From Paratissierella segnis (GTDB lineage Bacteria; Bacillota; Clostridia; Tissierellales; Tissierellaceae): 64,000 bases of DNA. A model generated the notes under the pieces. That model saw nothing but the letters and a program-made list of their open reading frames with translations. It made no database searches and was not told where the DNA came from. Positions 1 through 7,422 of this stretch are shown here, one piece after another. Position numbers and translations under genes: made by a program. The DNA is taken from the NCBI RefSeq assembly GCF_014385195.1, contig NZ_JACRTG010000018.1:279264-343263 (forward strand), in the 5' to 3' direction. Numbering within the stretch: position 1 is the stretch's first letter; each line of letters opens with the position of its first letter.

Positions 1-714
1 TAACATGGAATTAATCATTTTATCTTTAGCGGTTCCCGGGTGAACATTTCTTCCTTGTATTACAATACGGGCAGAAGCGGCATTGAAGTTTTCATATTCC
101 AATTCTCCTATAGAGCCGCCATCCACCGTATATGCAAAATCAGCGCCAAATTTTTCAACATCAAAGAAATCTGCTCCTCGCCCAATTTCCTCATCCGGAG
201 TGAAGCCTATTTTTATTTTTCCATGTGGAATTTCCGGATTTTGTATCAAATATTCCATGGCTGTAATTATTTCAGCAATTCCAGCCTTGTCATCTGCGCC
301 CAAAAGCGTTGTACCATCTGTAGTAATCAAATCATGACCAATATAATCATTTAGTTCGGGAAAATCTGCAGTACGAAGAACGATATTTTTTTCCGCATTG
401 AGTGTTATATCCCCACCTTTATAATCCTTGATAATTTTTGGGTTTACATCCTTCCCGGACATATCCGGGCTTGTGTCCATATGAGCAACAAATCCTATGG
501 TCGGTACATCCTTTACCATATTTGTCGGCAATGTTGCCATTACATAGCCGTTGTTATCAACGCTTACCTCCTTTAGACCTATTTCTTTTAATTCCTTTAC
601 CAAAATCTTGGCAAATTCTTTTTGATTTTTGGTGCTGGGAACAGACGTAGAATTTCCGTCGGAAGTTGTTTCAAACTTAACATAATTTAAAAACCTATTC
701 ACTAAATTTTCCAA
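1..714 (-). CDS. pepT: Peptidase T (tripeptide aminopeptidase), N-terminal part, cut by window edge
   Basis: Cytosolic zinc aminopeptidase of the M20B family that removes the N-terminal residue of tripeptides. The first 238 codons are present; the C-terminus lies beyond the left edge. Visible motifs are the zinc-ligand segment VAHMDTSPDMSG, LLGADDKAGIAEI with the second metal-ligand Asp, and the catalytic-Glu segment FTPDEEIGRGA, followed by VDGGSIGELEYE at the start of the lid domain. The start is a TTG six bases after AAAGGAGG on the minus strand, and the protein begins MENLVNRFLNYVKFET as the family does. It is transcribed away from the rest of the window. Confidence 0.93.
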   Translation of the reverse strand, partial: MENLVNRFLNYVKFETTSDGNSTSVPSTKNQKEFAKILVKELKEIGLKEVSVDNNGYVMATLPTNMVKDVPTIGFVAHMDTSPDMSGKDVNPKIIKDYKGGDITLNAEKNIVLRTADFPELNDYIGHDLITTDGTTLLGADDKAGIAEIITAMEYLIQNPEIPHGKIKIGFTPDEEIGRGADFFDVEKFGADFAYTVDGGSIGELEYENFNAASARIVIQGRNVHPGTAKDKMINSML

Positions 715-809
715 ACCTAAAACCTCCTTTATACATATTATATAATATAGTATATCTATAAATATAAATTATTTGTAAAAAATTGCAATTATTTGTAAGA
801 AATTTATTA

Positions 810-837
810 TTTAGATAGCTGAAAAAAGTAGTATAAT
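810..837 (+). promoter_or_regulatory. Candidate sigmaA promoter for the Spo0E-like gene
   Basis: TTTAGA, a 16-base spacer and a perfect TATAAT lie about 75 bases upstream of the small Spo0E-like frame. The -10 is strong and the -35 is poor. This is a sequence match only, in very AT-rich DNA. Confidence 0.4.
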
Positions 838-911
838 TATGAATTGTTGGGGAAAAGTATTAAATTTAAATTTATAATAAAGGTGTCAATTTGATAGGCA
901 AAGGAGTAATA

Positions 912-1064
912 ATGAATGAATTAGCTGAAGATAAAATATTGAAGGAAGAAATAGAGCAAATGCGGCAACAATTATACGCATTTATAGATGCAGAATTTCC
1001 CAGTGAAAGAATAGTAAGTTTTAGTCAAGAGCTAGATTTGTTGATAAATAAGTATAATAAGTGA
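912..1064 (+). CDS. Spo0E-like aspartyl-phosphate phosphatase
   Basis: A 50-residue protein starting at ATG six bases after AAGGAG. The C-terminal half contains SFSQELDLLINKY, which matches the SQELD signature of the Spo0E family, preceded by a predicted helix rich in Glu and Gln. Spo0E proteins are two-helix hairpins that remove phosphate from Spo0A-P and so delay sporulation; here the role is inferred from the motif and the length, which is usual for the family. It stands alone between peptidase T and a terminator-like hairpin. Its presence supports a spore-forming Firmicute host. Confidence 0.75.
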   Translation: MNELAEDKILKEEIEQMRQQLYAFIDAEFPSERIVSFSQELDLLINKYNK

Positions 1065-1111
1065 GAAAAGTATGGTGGATGGAATTCAAGTACATCCACT
1101 ATATTTTTCTC
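1063..1111 (+). terminator. Probable terminator of the Spo0E-like gene
   Basis: GTGGATG (1075-1081) pairs with CATCCAC (1093-1099). GAGAAAA (1063-1069) can pair with TTTTCTC on the far side, which includes the T-rich tail. It overlaps the stop codon of the upstream frame. Confidence 0.55.
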
Positions 1112-1155
1112 AGATCATGATTATAAATTCGGGAATCTTCATAGGTATCTCAAAA

Positions 1156-1254
1156 TTATTTAACTACTAAAAATAATAGTCCCAATATGGCTACAAATAT
1201 TATAAGACCAATTAAGGTAAAAAACAGTTTTTTACTCGTATAAAATAACTTCAT
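1156..1254 (-). CDS. Small single-pass membrane peptide
   Basis: A 32-residue frame: a short basic N-terminus (MKLFYTSKK) followed by about 21 hydrophobic residues ending VVK. An AAAGGAG lies 11 bases before this ATG. Another in-frame ATG nine bases upstream would add MFF but sits only two bases from the ribosome-binding site. I do not recognise a family. Small membrane peptides of this shape are common in spore-formers, but no function can be assigned. Confidence 0.45.
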   Translation of the reverse strand: MKLFYTSKKLFFTLIGLIIFVAILGLLFLVVK

Positions 1255-1388
1255 AAAAAACATCACTCCTTTTGTTTTACTAATAATCTATTTAGCAAAT
1301 AATATTTTTATACCCATTTTAATTATTTGGGTATTAAAAAATTATATAAAATAGTGTATTATATAATATAGTAGGAGGAGGGAAAAAA

Positions 1389-2252
1389 TTGATTAAAATA
1401 TTAAGTGATACTTGTTGTGATTTACCGGAGGATATAATAGAGGAATATGATATTGACATTTTACCAATCGTTGTATTAAAAGGTGAAAAAGAATATTTGG
1501 ATCGAGTAACTATTGATGCCATCGACGTATATAATGGGATGAGAAATGGGGAAATTTATAAGACAGCACAAATACCGCCAAGCACATTTCAAAAAAAATT
1601 TGAAGAATATGCAAAGAATAATGTATCTTGCATATATTTAGCATTTTCTTCAGGACTATCAGGCACTTATCAGACATCGGTCATTGTATTAGAAGGCATA
1701 AAGGAACAGTATCCTGATTTTGATATGGATATAATAGATACAAAGGCAGCCTCAGTTGGATTTGGACTAATCGTTTTAGAAGCAGCAAAACTGGCAAAAG
1801 AAGGAAAATCAAAAGAGGAAATTCTAAAAGCTATTAACTTTTATAAGGAAAATGTCGAACATATAGTATATGTAGATAATATTGAATATCTCTACAGGGG
1901 TGGAAGAGTATCTAGAACTCAATCAGTAGTTGGTGGACTGTTAAATATTAAACCCATAATAGAAATGAAAGATGGAAAACTTGTACCGTTTGATAAAGTA
2001 AGAGGTAAAAACAACGGATATAAAAAATTACTTGATACAATGGCTGAAAGAGGTAAAGCAGCTGATTTTACTAAACAGATCATAGGCATAAATCATGCAG
2101 ATGATATAAATGGTGCATTGAAGCTGAAAGAGTTAATAGAAGAAAGATTTGGAGCAAAAGAATTTGTGATAAATATAATTGGTGCAACCATAGGAGCTCA
2201 TGTCGGTCCGGGAACTTTATCAATATTTTTTCTTCGTGAGAATTATGAATAA
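1389..2252 (+). CDS. DegV family fatty-acid-binding protein
   Basis: A 287-residue DegV protein. The family binds a long-chain fatty acid in a cleft between two alpha/beta domains, and characterised members (FakB) present the fatty acid to the kinase FakA. Seen here are the N-terminal SDTCCDLP, FSSGLSGTYQ (fatty-acid carboxylate binding), DTKAASVGFGL, YLYRGGRVSR and the C-terminal GAHVGPGTL, all in family order. The start is TTG, with GGAGGAGG seven bases upstream; a TATAAT lies about 25 bases before the start. It is monocistronic and followed by about 170 bases without a gene. Confidence 0.92.
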   Translation: MIKILSDTCCDLPEDIIEEYDIDILPIVVLKGEKEYLDRVTIDAIDVYNGMRNGEIYKTAQIPPSTFQKKFEEYAKNNVSCIYLAFSSGLSGTYQTSVIVLEGIKEQYPDFDMDIIDTKAASVGFGLIVLEAAKLAKEGKSKEEILKAINFYKENVEHIVYVDNIEYLYRGGRVSRTQSVVGGLLNIKPIIEMKDGKLVPFDKVRGKNNGYKKLLDTMAERGKAADFTKQIIGINHADDINGALKLKELIEERFGAKEFVINIIGATIGAHVGPGTLSIFFLRENYE

Positions 2253-2420
2253 TAGTGTGGTTCTTGTAATTTTGAAGATATTCTAACCCGTTTTGCGTCG
2301 GTACATTCACAAGAGTTCCCAGAATAAACTAAAGATAAACTGCATTAATTGCGGTAATATGTCTTATATCAGAGGACACGGTTTTAGTTTGTGAATTGAC
2401 TAAACGAAAGAGGGGATACT

Positions 2421-3476
2421 ATGCAGATATTGAGTAAAAGTTTAGCAATCATTTTTTTGGTTCTTCTTTTTTTAGGCTTATTTTTATTTTATGTCTCTGT
2501 CACAGACTACAAACCGGATACGGTAGAAATGCTAGCTATTAATAACAATCAAGTTAAAACAATAGCGCTTAATGAACCCATAACTATAACAACATATAAC
2601 ATTGGTTATGCAGGGCTGGATGAAGAACAGAACTTCTTTGCTGATGGAGGCAAAAACTCCAGAGCTTCAAATTTAGATAAAGTAAAAGAAAATCTAGAAG
2701 AAATAGTGAATACCATAGATAAGATAAATCCGGATGTATTTATGTTACAAGAAGTAGATGTAAAGTCCAGCAGAAGCTATAAGATAAATCAAAAAGAATA
2801 TCTGAGCATTAAGTATCCAAACTATAGTTATGTATTTGGCAAGAATTATGACGTATCATGGGTACCTGTGCCTGTGTTTAAGCCAATGGGGGAAATCAAA
2901 TCCGGAATTGCTACTTACTCTAAATTTTACACAAAAAGTTCCCATAGATATGATTTACCCGGTAAAGAAAAATGGCCTACTCAGTTATTTGAATTGGATA
3001 GGTGTTTCACAGAAACCAGATATCAAGTAGAAAATGATAAGGATTTAGTAGTCATAAACTTGCATCTATCCGCTTTTGAAGAAGGTGGATTTATTAGACA
3101 ACAGCAACTTTTCTTTTTAAAAGAGCATTTAAATGAAGAATATAAAAAAGGTTCATATATAGTTGTGGGAGGAGATTGGAATCACAATCTGCCCGATACA
3201 GACCCATATCAATTTTCTCATGAAGAATCATGGCCTTTTTGGTTAAAGAATCTTCCCGATGATTTTAGCGTTGATGGATATAATTGGGCAATAGATTATG
3301 CTGTACCCACTGTTAGAACTATGGAAACAGAATATAAAAAAGGCTATAATTTTCTTGCTTCAATAGATGGCTTTTTAGTTTCAGATAATATAGAAATAAA
3401 TTACACAACTACGACGGATACATATTTTAAAAATACTGATCATAATCCGGTGACTGTGGAAATAATATTAAGATAG
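2421..3476 (+). CDS. Endonuclease/exonuclease/phosphatase-fold hydrolase, membrane anchored
   Basis: 351 residues with an N-terminal transmembrane segment (about residues 8-28) and an extracellular catalytic domain of the DNase I-like EEP superfamily. The metal- and phosphate-binding signatures are present in order: TTYNIGY, MLQEVD (catalytic Glu), VVGGDWNHN and the C-terminal TDHNPV with the His of the Asp-His pair. The family includes phosphodiesterases acting on DNA, sphingomyelin or inositol phosphates, and the substrate cannot be read from the sequence. ATG is preceded by AAAGAGGGG. Single gene. Confidence 0.88.
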   Translation: MQILSKSLAIIFLVLLFLGLFLFYVSVTDYKPDTVEMLAINNNQVKTIALNEPITITTYNIGYAGLDEEQNFFADGGKNSRASNLDKVKENLEEIVNTIDKINPDVFMLQEVDVKSSRSYKINQKEYLSIKYPNYSYVFGKNYDVSWVPVPVFKPMGEIKSGIATYSKFYTKSSHRYDLPGKEKWPTQLFELDRCFTETRYQVENDKDLVVINLHLSAFEEGGFIRQQQLFFLKEHLNEEYKKGSYIVVGGDWNHNLPDTDPYQFSHEESWPFWLKNLPDDFSVDGYNWAIDYAVPTVRTMETEYKKGYNFLASIDGFLVSDNIEINYTTTTDTYFKNTDHNPVTVEIILR

Positions 3477-3498
3477 CTTTAAAAAAATAACAAAACTA

Positions 3499-3527
3499 TA
3501 GACAAATGGATTTAGAAGTAGTATAAT
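3499..3527 (+). promoter_or_regulatory. sigmaA promoter of tRNA-Lys
   Basis: TAGACA, 17 bases and a perfect TATAAT end 20 bases before the mature tRNA 5' end, a normal distance for a tRNA leader. Confidence 0.7.
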
Positions 3528-3547
3528 AAATTTTGTCGTTTGGTTTT

Positions 3548-3623
3548 GCACTTTTAGCTCAGCTGGCAGAGCACCTGACTCTTAATCAGGGTGTCCAGGG
3601 TTCGAATCCCTGAAGGTGCACCA
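3548..3623 (+). tRNA. tRNA-Lys (anticodon CTT)
   Basis: Complete 76-base cloverleaf. The acceptor arms GCACTTT and AAGGTGC pair with one G-T; the D arm is GCTC/GAGC; the anticodon arm is CCTGA/TCAGG with loop CTCTTAA, giving anticodon CTT; the T arm is CAGGG/CCCTG with loop TTCGAAT; discriminator A and an encoded CCA follow. An intrinsic terminator lies downstream. Confidence 0.97.
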
Positions 3624-3633
3624 TAGTGAAATC

Positions 3634-3666
3634 AAGGCTTACAGGCTATTGCTGTAGGCCTTTTTT
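3634..3666 (+). terminator. Intrinsic terminator of tRNA-Lys
   Basis: AAGGCTTACAG (3634-3644) pairs with CTGTAGGCCTT (3652-3662) with one G-T wobble, and six T follow. Confidence 0.9.
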
Positions 3667-3731
3667 ATATTTTATTCTTACTCTACCCTTATCTATAATT
3701 ATTATAAAGGTATATTTTATATTTAAACTTG

Positions 3732-3740
3732 TGATATAAT
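3732..3740 (+). promoter_or_regulatory. Extended -10 promoter element before the CBS/ACT gene
   Basis: TGATATAAT matches the extended -10 consensus TGNTATAAT. No good -35 is present 17 bases upstream, which fits an extended -10 promoter. It lies about 75 bases before the start codon. Confidence 0.45.
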
Positions 3741-3815
3741 GATGTAAAGCAAGAATAATTTATACATTTATAAGATGAGAATTAACTAAATCATGGATAA
3801 ATTGGAGGGGTACAA

Positions 3816-4442
3816 ATGTTAGTAAAAAATCATATGCTTACTAAAGAGAAACTAACTATCGTTGATTTAGAGGAGACAATTGAAAACACTTTAAAGAGGA
3901 TGGGGCAAGAGAGTTTTTTATCATTACCTGTGGTAAATAACGGAGATTTAGCTGGAATAATTATGAAAGAGACAATATATAGAGGCTATGTTGAAGAAGG
4001 ATATGACAATTTTCAGGACTACATCACCAACAAAAAAGTCAAAGATATCTACACCAATAAGGTTCGTTTTATACATGAAACGGATGAAATAGAAAAAGCA
4101 TCTCATGTGTTAGGGGAACTTAAAATACCATTTTTAGCAGTTTTGGATTCCAACAATAAATTCACGGGGATATTGACTCATCGTGCAATATTCAATACAT
4201 TTTCCAATATGCTTGGGATAAACAAAGGCTCTTCCAAATTGGTAATAGATTTGCGTGATATCTCGGGGGAATTAGCAAGATTGACCAATCTAATCAAAGA
4301 GGAGAATATAAATATATCCAATATAGCTATGATGGATTCAAAAATAGAAGACAATGTAAGAATAGTTTTAAAACTTGACATTGATGATACAAAAAGTTTA
4401 ACAGATAAAATAAGAAACTCAGGCTTTATTGTCGAGAATTAA
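3816..4442 (+). CDS. CBS-pair protein with C-terminal ACT-like domain
   Basis: 208 residues. Two CBS modules cover about residues 1-125 (LSLPVVNNGDLAGIIMKE and IPFLAVLDSNNKFTGILTHRAIF are typical CBS sheet-helix ends). An ACT-like regulatory fold follows (about 138-205: LVIDLRDISGELARLTNLI, with the glycine-containing ligand turn). CBS pairs bind adenosine nucleotides and ACT domains bind small ligands, so the protein is probably a cytosolic sensor, similar in layout to AcuB-type proteins. The partner is unknown. ATG follows TGGAGGGG by six bases. The next gene starts 43 bases downstream. Confidence 0.85.
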   Translation: MLVKNHMLTKEKLTIVDLEETIENTLKRMGQESFLSLPVVNNGDLAGIIMKETIYRGYVEEGYDNFQDYITNKKVKDIYTNKVRFIHETDEIEKASHVLGELKIPFLAVLDSNNKFTGILTHRAIFNTFSNMLGINKGSSKLVIDLRDISGELARLTNLIKEENINISNIAMMDSKIEDNVRIVLKLDIDDTKSLTDKIRNSGFIVEN

Positions 4443-4485
4443 CCTATATAATATCAAAGACACATTGGTTATAAGGGGACAGATA

Positions 4486-4971
4486 ATGGAAACAATTTTT
4501 CAAGAATTATTGGCTTTTTTATCAATTGAATTTACAGTAATGCTTACTGCAGCTTTGCCTGTTATAGAAGTTAGAGGAGCTATTCCCGCAGGAATTTCAT
4601 TAGGATTATCGCCGCTGCATTCCTTACTTCTAAGTCTTATTGGGAGTATGATACCAGTACCATTTATACTATTTTTGATTAGACCGATATTTAATTATAT
4701 GAAAAAGACCAAAACTTTTAAGAAGTTGGTGTTTAGTTTAACCAACCGTTCCATGAATAAATCCGAAAATATTCGGAAATATGGAGTATGGGGCTTGCTG
4801 GTTTTTGTAGCTATTCCTTTACCGGGAACAGGAGTATGGAGTGGCAGTTTAATTGCAGCCTTATTGAATATGAGATTTAAATTGGCATTTCCGGCTATTT
4901 TTGTCGGTAATACAATAGCAGGGATACTGATTATGACTCTAACGAACGGAGTGATTAATGTATTTGGGTAG
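4486..4971 (+). CDS. Small multidrug export-type membrane protein (COG2426 family)
   Basis: 161 residues with four to five hydrophobic segments. The signature loop AALPVIEVRGAIPAG and the conserved AIPLPGTGVWSG are both present; these mark the Sm_multidrug_ex family. Despite the name, transport activity is poorly established for most members. An in-frame TTG 57 bases upstream is possible, but the ATG at 4486 has AAGGGG about seven bases before it and gives the usual N-terminus. Probably co-transcribed with the CBS/ACT gene. Confidence 0.82.
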   Translation: METIFQELLAFLSIEFTVMLTAALPVIEVRGAIPAGISLGLSPLHSLLLSLIGSMIPVPFILFLIRPIFNYMKKTKTFKKLVFSLTNRSMNKSENIRKYGVWGLLVFVAIPLPGTGVWSGSLIAALLNMRFKLAFPAIFVGNTIAGILIMTLTNGVINVFG

Positions 4972-5000
4972 TATAATAAAATCTATGTATAATAATCTTT

Positions 5001-5041
5001 AACCTTCTTATACTAAAACAAAGTGTATAAGGAGGTTTTTT
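5001..5041 (+). terminator. Hairpin with U-tract that overlaps the next gene's ribosome-binding site
   Basis: AACCTTCTTATA (5001-5012) pairs over 12 positions, one a G-T, with TATAAGGAGGTT (5026-5037). The right arm contains the AAGGAGG ribosome-binding site of the zinc-ribbon gene, and six T run directly into its ATG. It can act as terminator of the upstream genes and as a lid over the start site. Confidence 0.7.
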
Positions 5042-5221
5042 ATGTCTACTAAAATATGTCCACATTGTCAACAATTGTTTTCAGGTGAAGATGAAATCTG
5101 TGAAAGCTGTAAGTTTATAAAGGCAAAAAAGATAGAAGAATTGGCAGATTTAGCAGGAACTATAGAGACATTAGCTATATTACGTGCTGTAAAAGACGAT
5201 AATAATAAAGATTTTACTTAA
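5042..5221 (+). CDS. Zinc-ribbon peptide
   Basis: A 59-residue protein with CPHC at residues 6-9 and CESC at 20-23, a classic four-cysteine zinc knuckle, followed by an amphipathic helical tail. ATG follows AAGGAGG by seven bases, but that site is the right arm of a stable hairpin. The function is not recognised. Zinc-ribbon proteins are also found in flagellar gene clusters of Firmicutes, and this one lies directly before the chemotaxis locus, but the relationship is inference only. Confidence 0.7.
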   Translation: MSTKICPHCQQLFSGEDEICESCKFIKAKKIEELADLAGTIETLAILRAVKDDNNKDFT

Positions 5222-5233
5222 ACTAAAGAGTAT

Positions 5234-5259
5234 TAATATTTTGTATAATTAGTCGATAT
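5234..5259 (+). promoter_or_regulatory. Candidate sigmaD (sigma28) promoter of the first chemoreceptor
   Basis: TAAT, 14 bases and GTCGATAT, compared with the consensus TAAA-N14/15-GCCGATAT/A. One mismatch in each box. The -10 ends about 140 bases before the chemoreceptor start. Confidence 0.55.
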
Positions 5260-5401
5260 ATGTATATATATGATATTTTTTAATTATTTTAAACCACATA
5301 TCAACAAACTATGATGGGACAAGCAATTACCCTATATTTTATAAAAGTTTGATTAAATCAATTATAGCATTAAAAGATATTTTAGATAGGAGGACATAGA
5401 C

Positions 5402-7390
5402 ATGAAAAGTATTAAGACAAGACTTATAATTTCATTTTTGGTTCTTGTAATTATATCGAGTACGATATTAGGATTTTTAGCATTAAGGACAGGGACCGAT
5501 GTGATAACAGCGCAATTGGAGACTAATCTTACTGAAAAAGCTAAGGAGGCTTCAAATCTTACATATAGTAGAATCGAAACACAAATAAAGATTTTGGAAA
5601 CAATTGCTCAAAGAGAAGATATTGAAAGTATGGATTGGGAATTGCAGCAGCCTGTATTGCAAAAAATTAAGATAAATTCTAACTTATTGGAAATAGGAAT
5701 ATTGCAAGAAGATGGGAAAATACATTATTCATCAGGGATGTTTGATGAGATCTCAGATGATGATTTTGTTAAAAAAGTTCGGGAAGGAAAACCCAGTATA
5801 TCAGACATATATGTCAGTAAGGCATCAAACAGCATAGCCTTAATGGGAGGAGTACCAATCAAAAATGACAATAAAACAGTTGGGATTTTAATCGGTAGAT
5901 TATATGGCAATACTTTGAGCAATATATCCAACGATATGAAATATGGAGAAAAAGGCTATGGATTTATGATAAATAAACAGGGGACAGTTGTAGCGCATCC
6001 GGATATAGGAATAGTTTACGATCGATTTAATCCTATAGAAGGGGCAAAAAGAGATGAAAGTATGACCGAATTGTCATCATTATTTGAAAAGATAATTGCG
6101 GAGCAAAAAGGATTTTCTTCATTTACACACGATGGAGAGGATAAAATAGCAGGATATTATCCTATAACCGGGACACCATGGATCATGGTAGTAGAAGCTG
6201 ACCGAGATGAGGCACTTGCACCAATAGCTAAATTAAAAAATAATATATTTCTTTTAGTTGGTTTGATTGTTTTATTATGTATTGCTCTAACTTATATAAT
6301 TGGAAATTCAATTACGAAGCCAATTGTTAAATCAATTGATCATTCCAAGAAAATTGCTGATTTGGATATTTCGGAGGATTTCCCTGATGATTTAATAACG
6401 AGAAGTGATGAAATAGGTGAAATAGCCAAAGCATTCCAAAATATTACAGAGAATCTGCGAGAAGTCATCAATGAAGTAAGCAATTCTTCAGAACAGGTAT
6501 CAGCTTCTTCGGAAGAGCTGACAGCTACTTCTCATCAATCAGCTGTGGTAACGGAAGAAATATCCAAAATCATTGAGGATATAGCAAGAAGAGCACATGA
6601 ACAAGCCTTGAGTACTGAAGAAGGAGCTTCAAAAGCAGTTTTGCTTGAAGAATCAATAGAAAGGAATCATGTACATACTCAAGAGATGACTAAGGCATCT
6701 AAAAATGTTTCGGAAGTAGTCGAAGAAGGGCTCGAAGAAATCCAAGGATTATTTGACATTACAGAAGAAAATAAAGTAGCGCTAAAGGCAATTCAAGATG
6801 TAATATTAAAAACACATGACAATTCCGACAAAATAGGCGAGGCAAGCAAAGTTATCGCATCCATAGCCAAACAAACCAATCTTCTGGCTTTAAATGCGGC
6901 AATAGAAGCAGCAAGAGCAGGAGAATCCGGGCGTGGATTTGCAGTTGTAGCAGAAGAAATCAGGAAGTTGGCAGAGCAATCCACTGTATTTTCAAACTCT
7001 ATAGATGAAATAGTATTGGAATTACAACAAAATGCAGAAAATGCGGTAGAAATCATGAACAGAGTATCGGAAATAGGGCTTGAACAGGTGGATAAAGTTG
7101 CAAATAGCAAAGACAAATATCAATTGATTGGACAAGCAATGGATGCTGAAATCGAAGCAGTAGTCCAAGTTTATAAATCAGGTCGAGAGATGGGAAAAAT
7201 AATCGACGAAATATTGGAAACATTGAAAAGCTTAACCTCAATTGCCGAAGACAATTCAGCAGCGACACAGGAAGTATCAGCTTCAATGGAAGAACAATCG
7301 GCATCAATCGAAGAAATTGCAGGTGCTAGTGAAGGACTGTCAAATCTGGCTCAAGACCTTAGTCAAGTGATAAATAGATTCAAATATTAG
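5402..7390 (+). CDS. Methyl-accepting chemotaxis protein with dCache-type sensor domain
   Basis: 662-residue transmembrane chemoreceptor. TM1 is at about 8-28, followed by an extracellular double-Cache domain (about 35-275) with the membrane-proximal GYGFMINKQGTVVAHPD signature, then TM2 (about 282-302), a HAMP domain (about 303-360) and a long cytoplasmic coiled coil. The hairpin tip EQ/KQTNLLALNAAIEAARAG and GRGFAVVAEEIRKLAEQS are nearly invariant in the family. It signals to CheA through CheW. ATG follows AGGAGG. The downstream paralogue begins 32 bases later with no terminator between them, so the two are probably co-transcribed from the sigmaD-like promoter upstream. Confidence 0.96.
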   Translation: MKSIKTRLIISFLVLVIISSTILGFLALRTGTDVITAQLETNLTEKAKEASNLTYSRIETQIKILETIAQREDIESMDWELQQPVLQKIKINSNLLEIGILQEDGKIHYSSGMFDEISDDDFVKKVREGKPSISDIYVSKASNSIALMGGVPIKNDNKTVGILIGRLYGNTLSNISNDMKYGEKGYGFMINKQGTVVAHPDIGIVYDRFNPIEGAKRDESMTELSSLFEKIIAEQKGFSSFTHDGEDKIAGYYPITGTPWIMVVEADRDEALAPIAKLKNNIFLLVGLIVLLCIALTYIIGNSITKPIVKSIDHSKKIADLDISEDFPDDLITRSDEIGEIAKAFQNITENLREVINEVSNSSEQVSASSEELTATSHQSAVVTEEISKIIEDIARRAHEQALSTEEGASKAVLLEESIERNHVHTQEMTKASKNVSEVVEEGLEEIQGLFDITEENKVALKAIQDVILKTHDNSDKIGEASKVIASIAKQTNLLALNAAIEAARAGESGRGFAVVAEEIRKLAEQSTVFSNSIDEIVLELQQNAENAVEIMNRVSEIGLEQVDKVANSKDKYQLIGQAMDAEIEAVVQVYKSGREMGKIIDEILETLKSLTSIAEDNSAATQEVSASMEEQSASIEEIAGASEGLSNLAQDLSQVINRFKY

Positions 7391-7422
7391 TAAGTATAAG
7401 AATTTTTAAGGGGGTTAGGGAT

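Noticed and set aside
438..650. Plus-strand frame over the start of peptidase T
   Set aside because: Antisense shadow of a clearly coding M20 peptidase; no ribosome-binding site.
5260..5400. Possible riboswitch in the leader of the first chemoreceptor
   Set aside because: The stretch with GATGGGACAAGCAATTACC recalls parts of ligand-binding RNAs, but it lacks the GGCAAAC and GGACGCAAA cores of a c-di-GMP aptamer and no paired architecture could be drawn.
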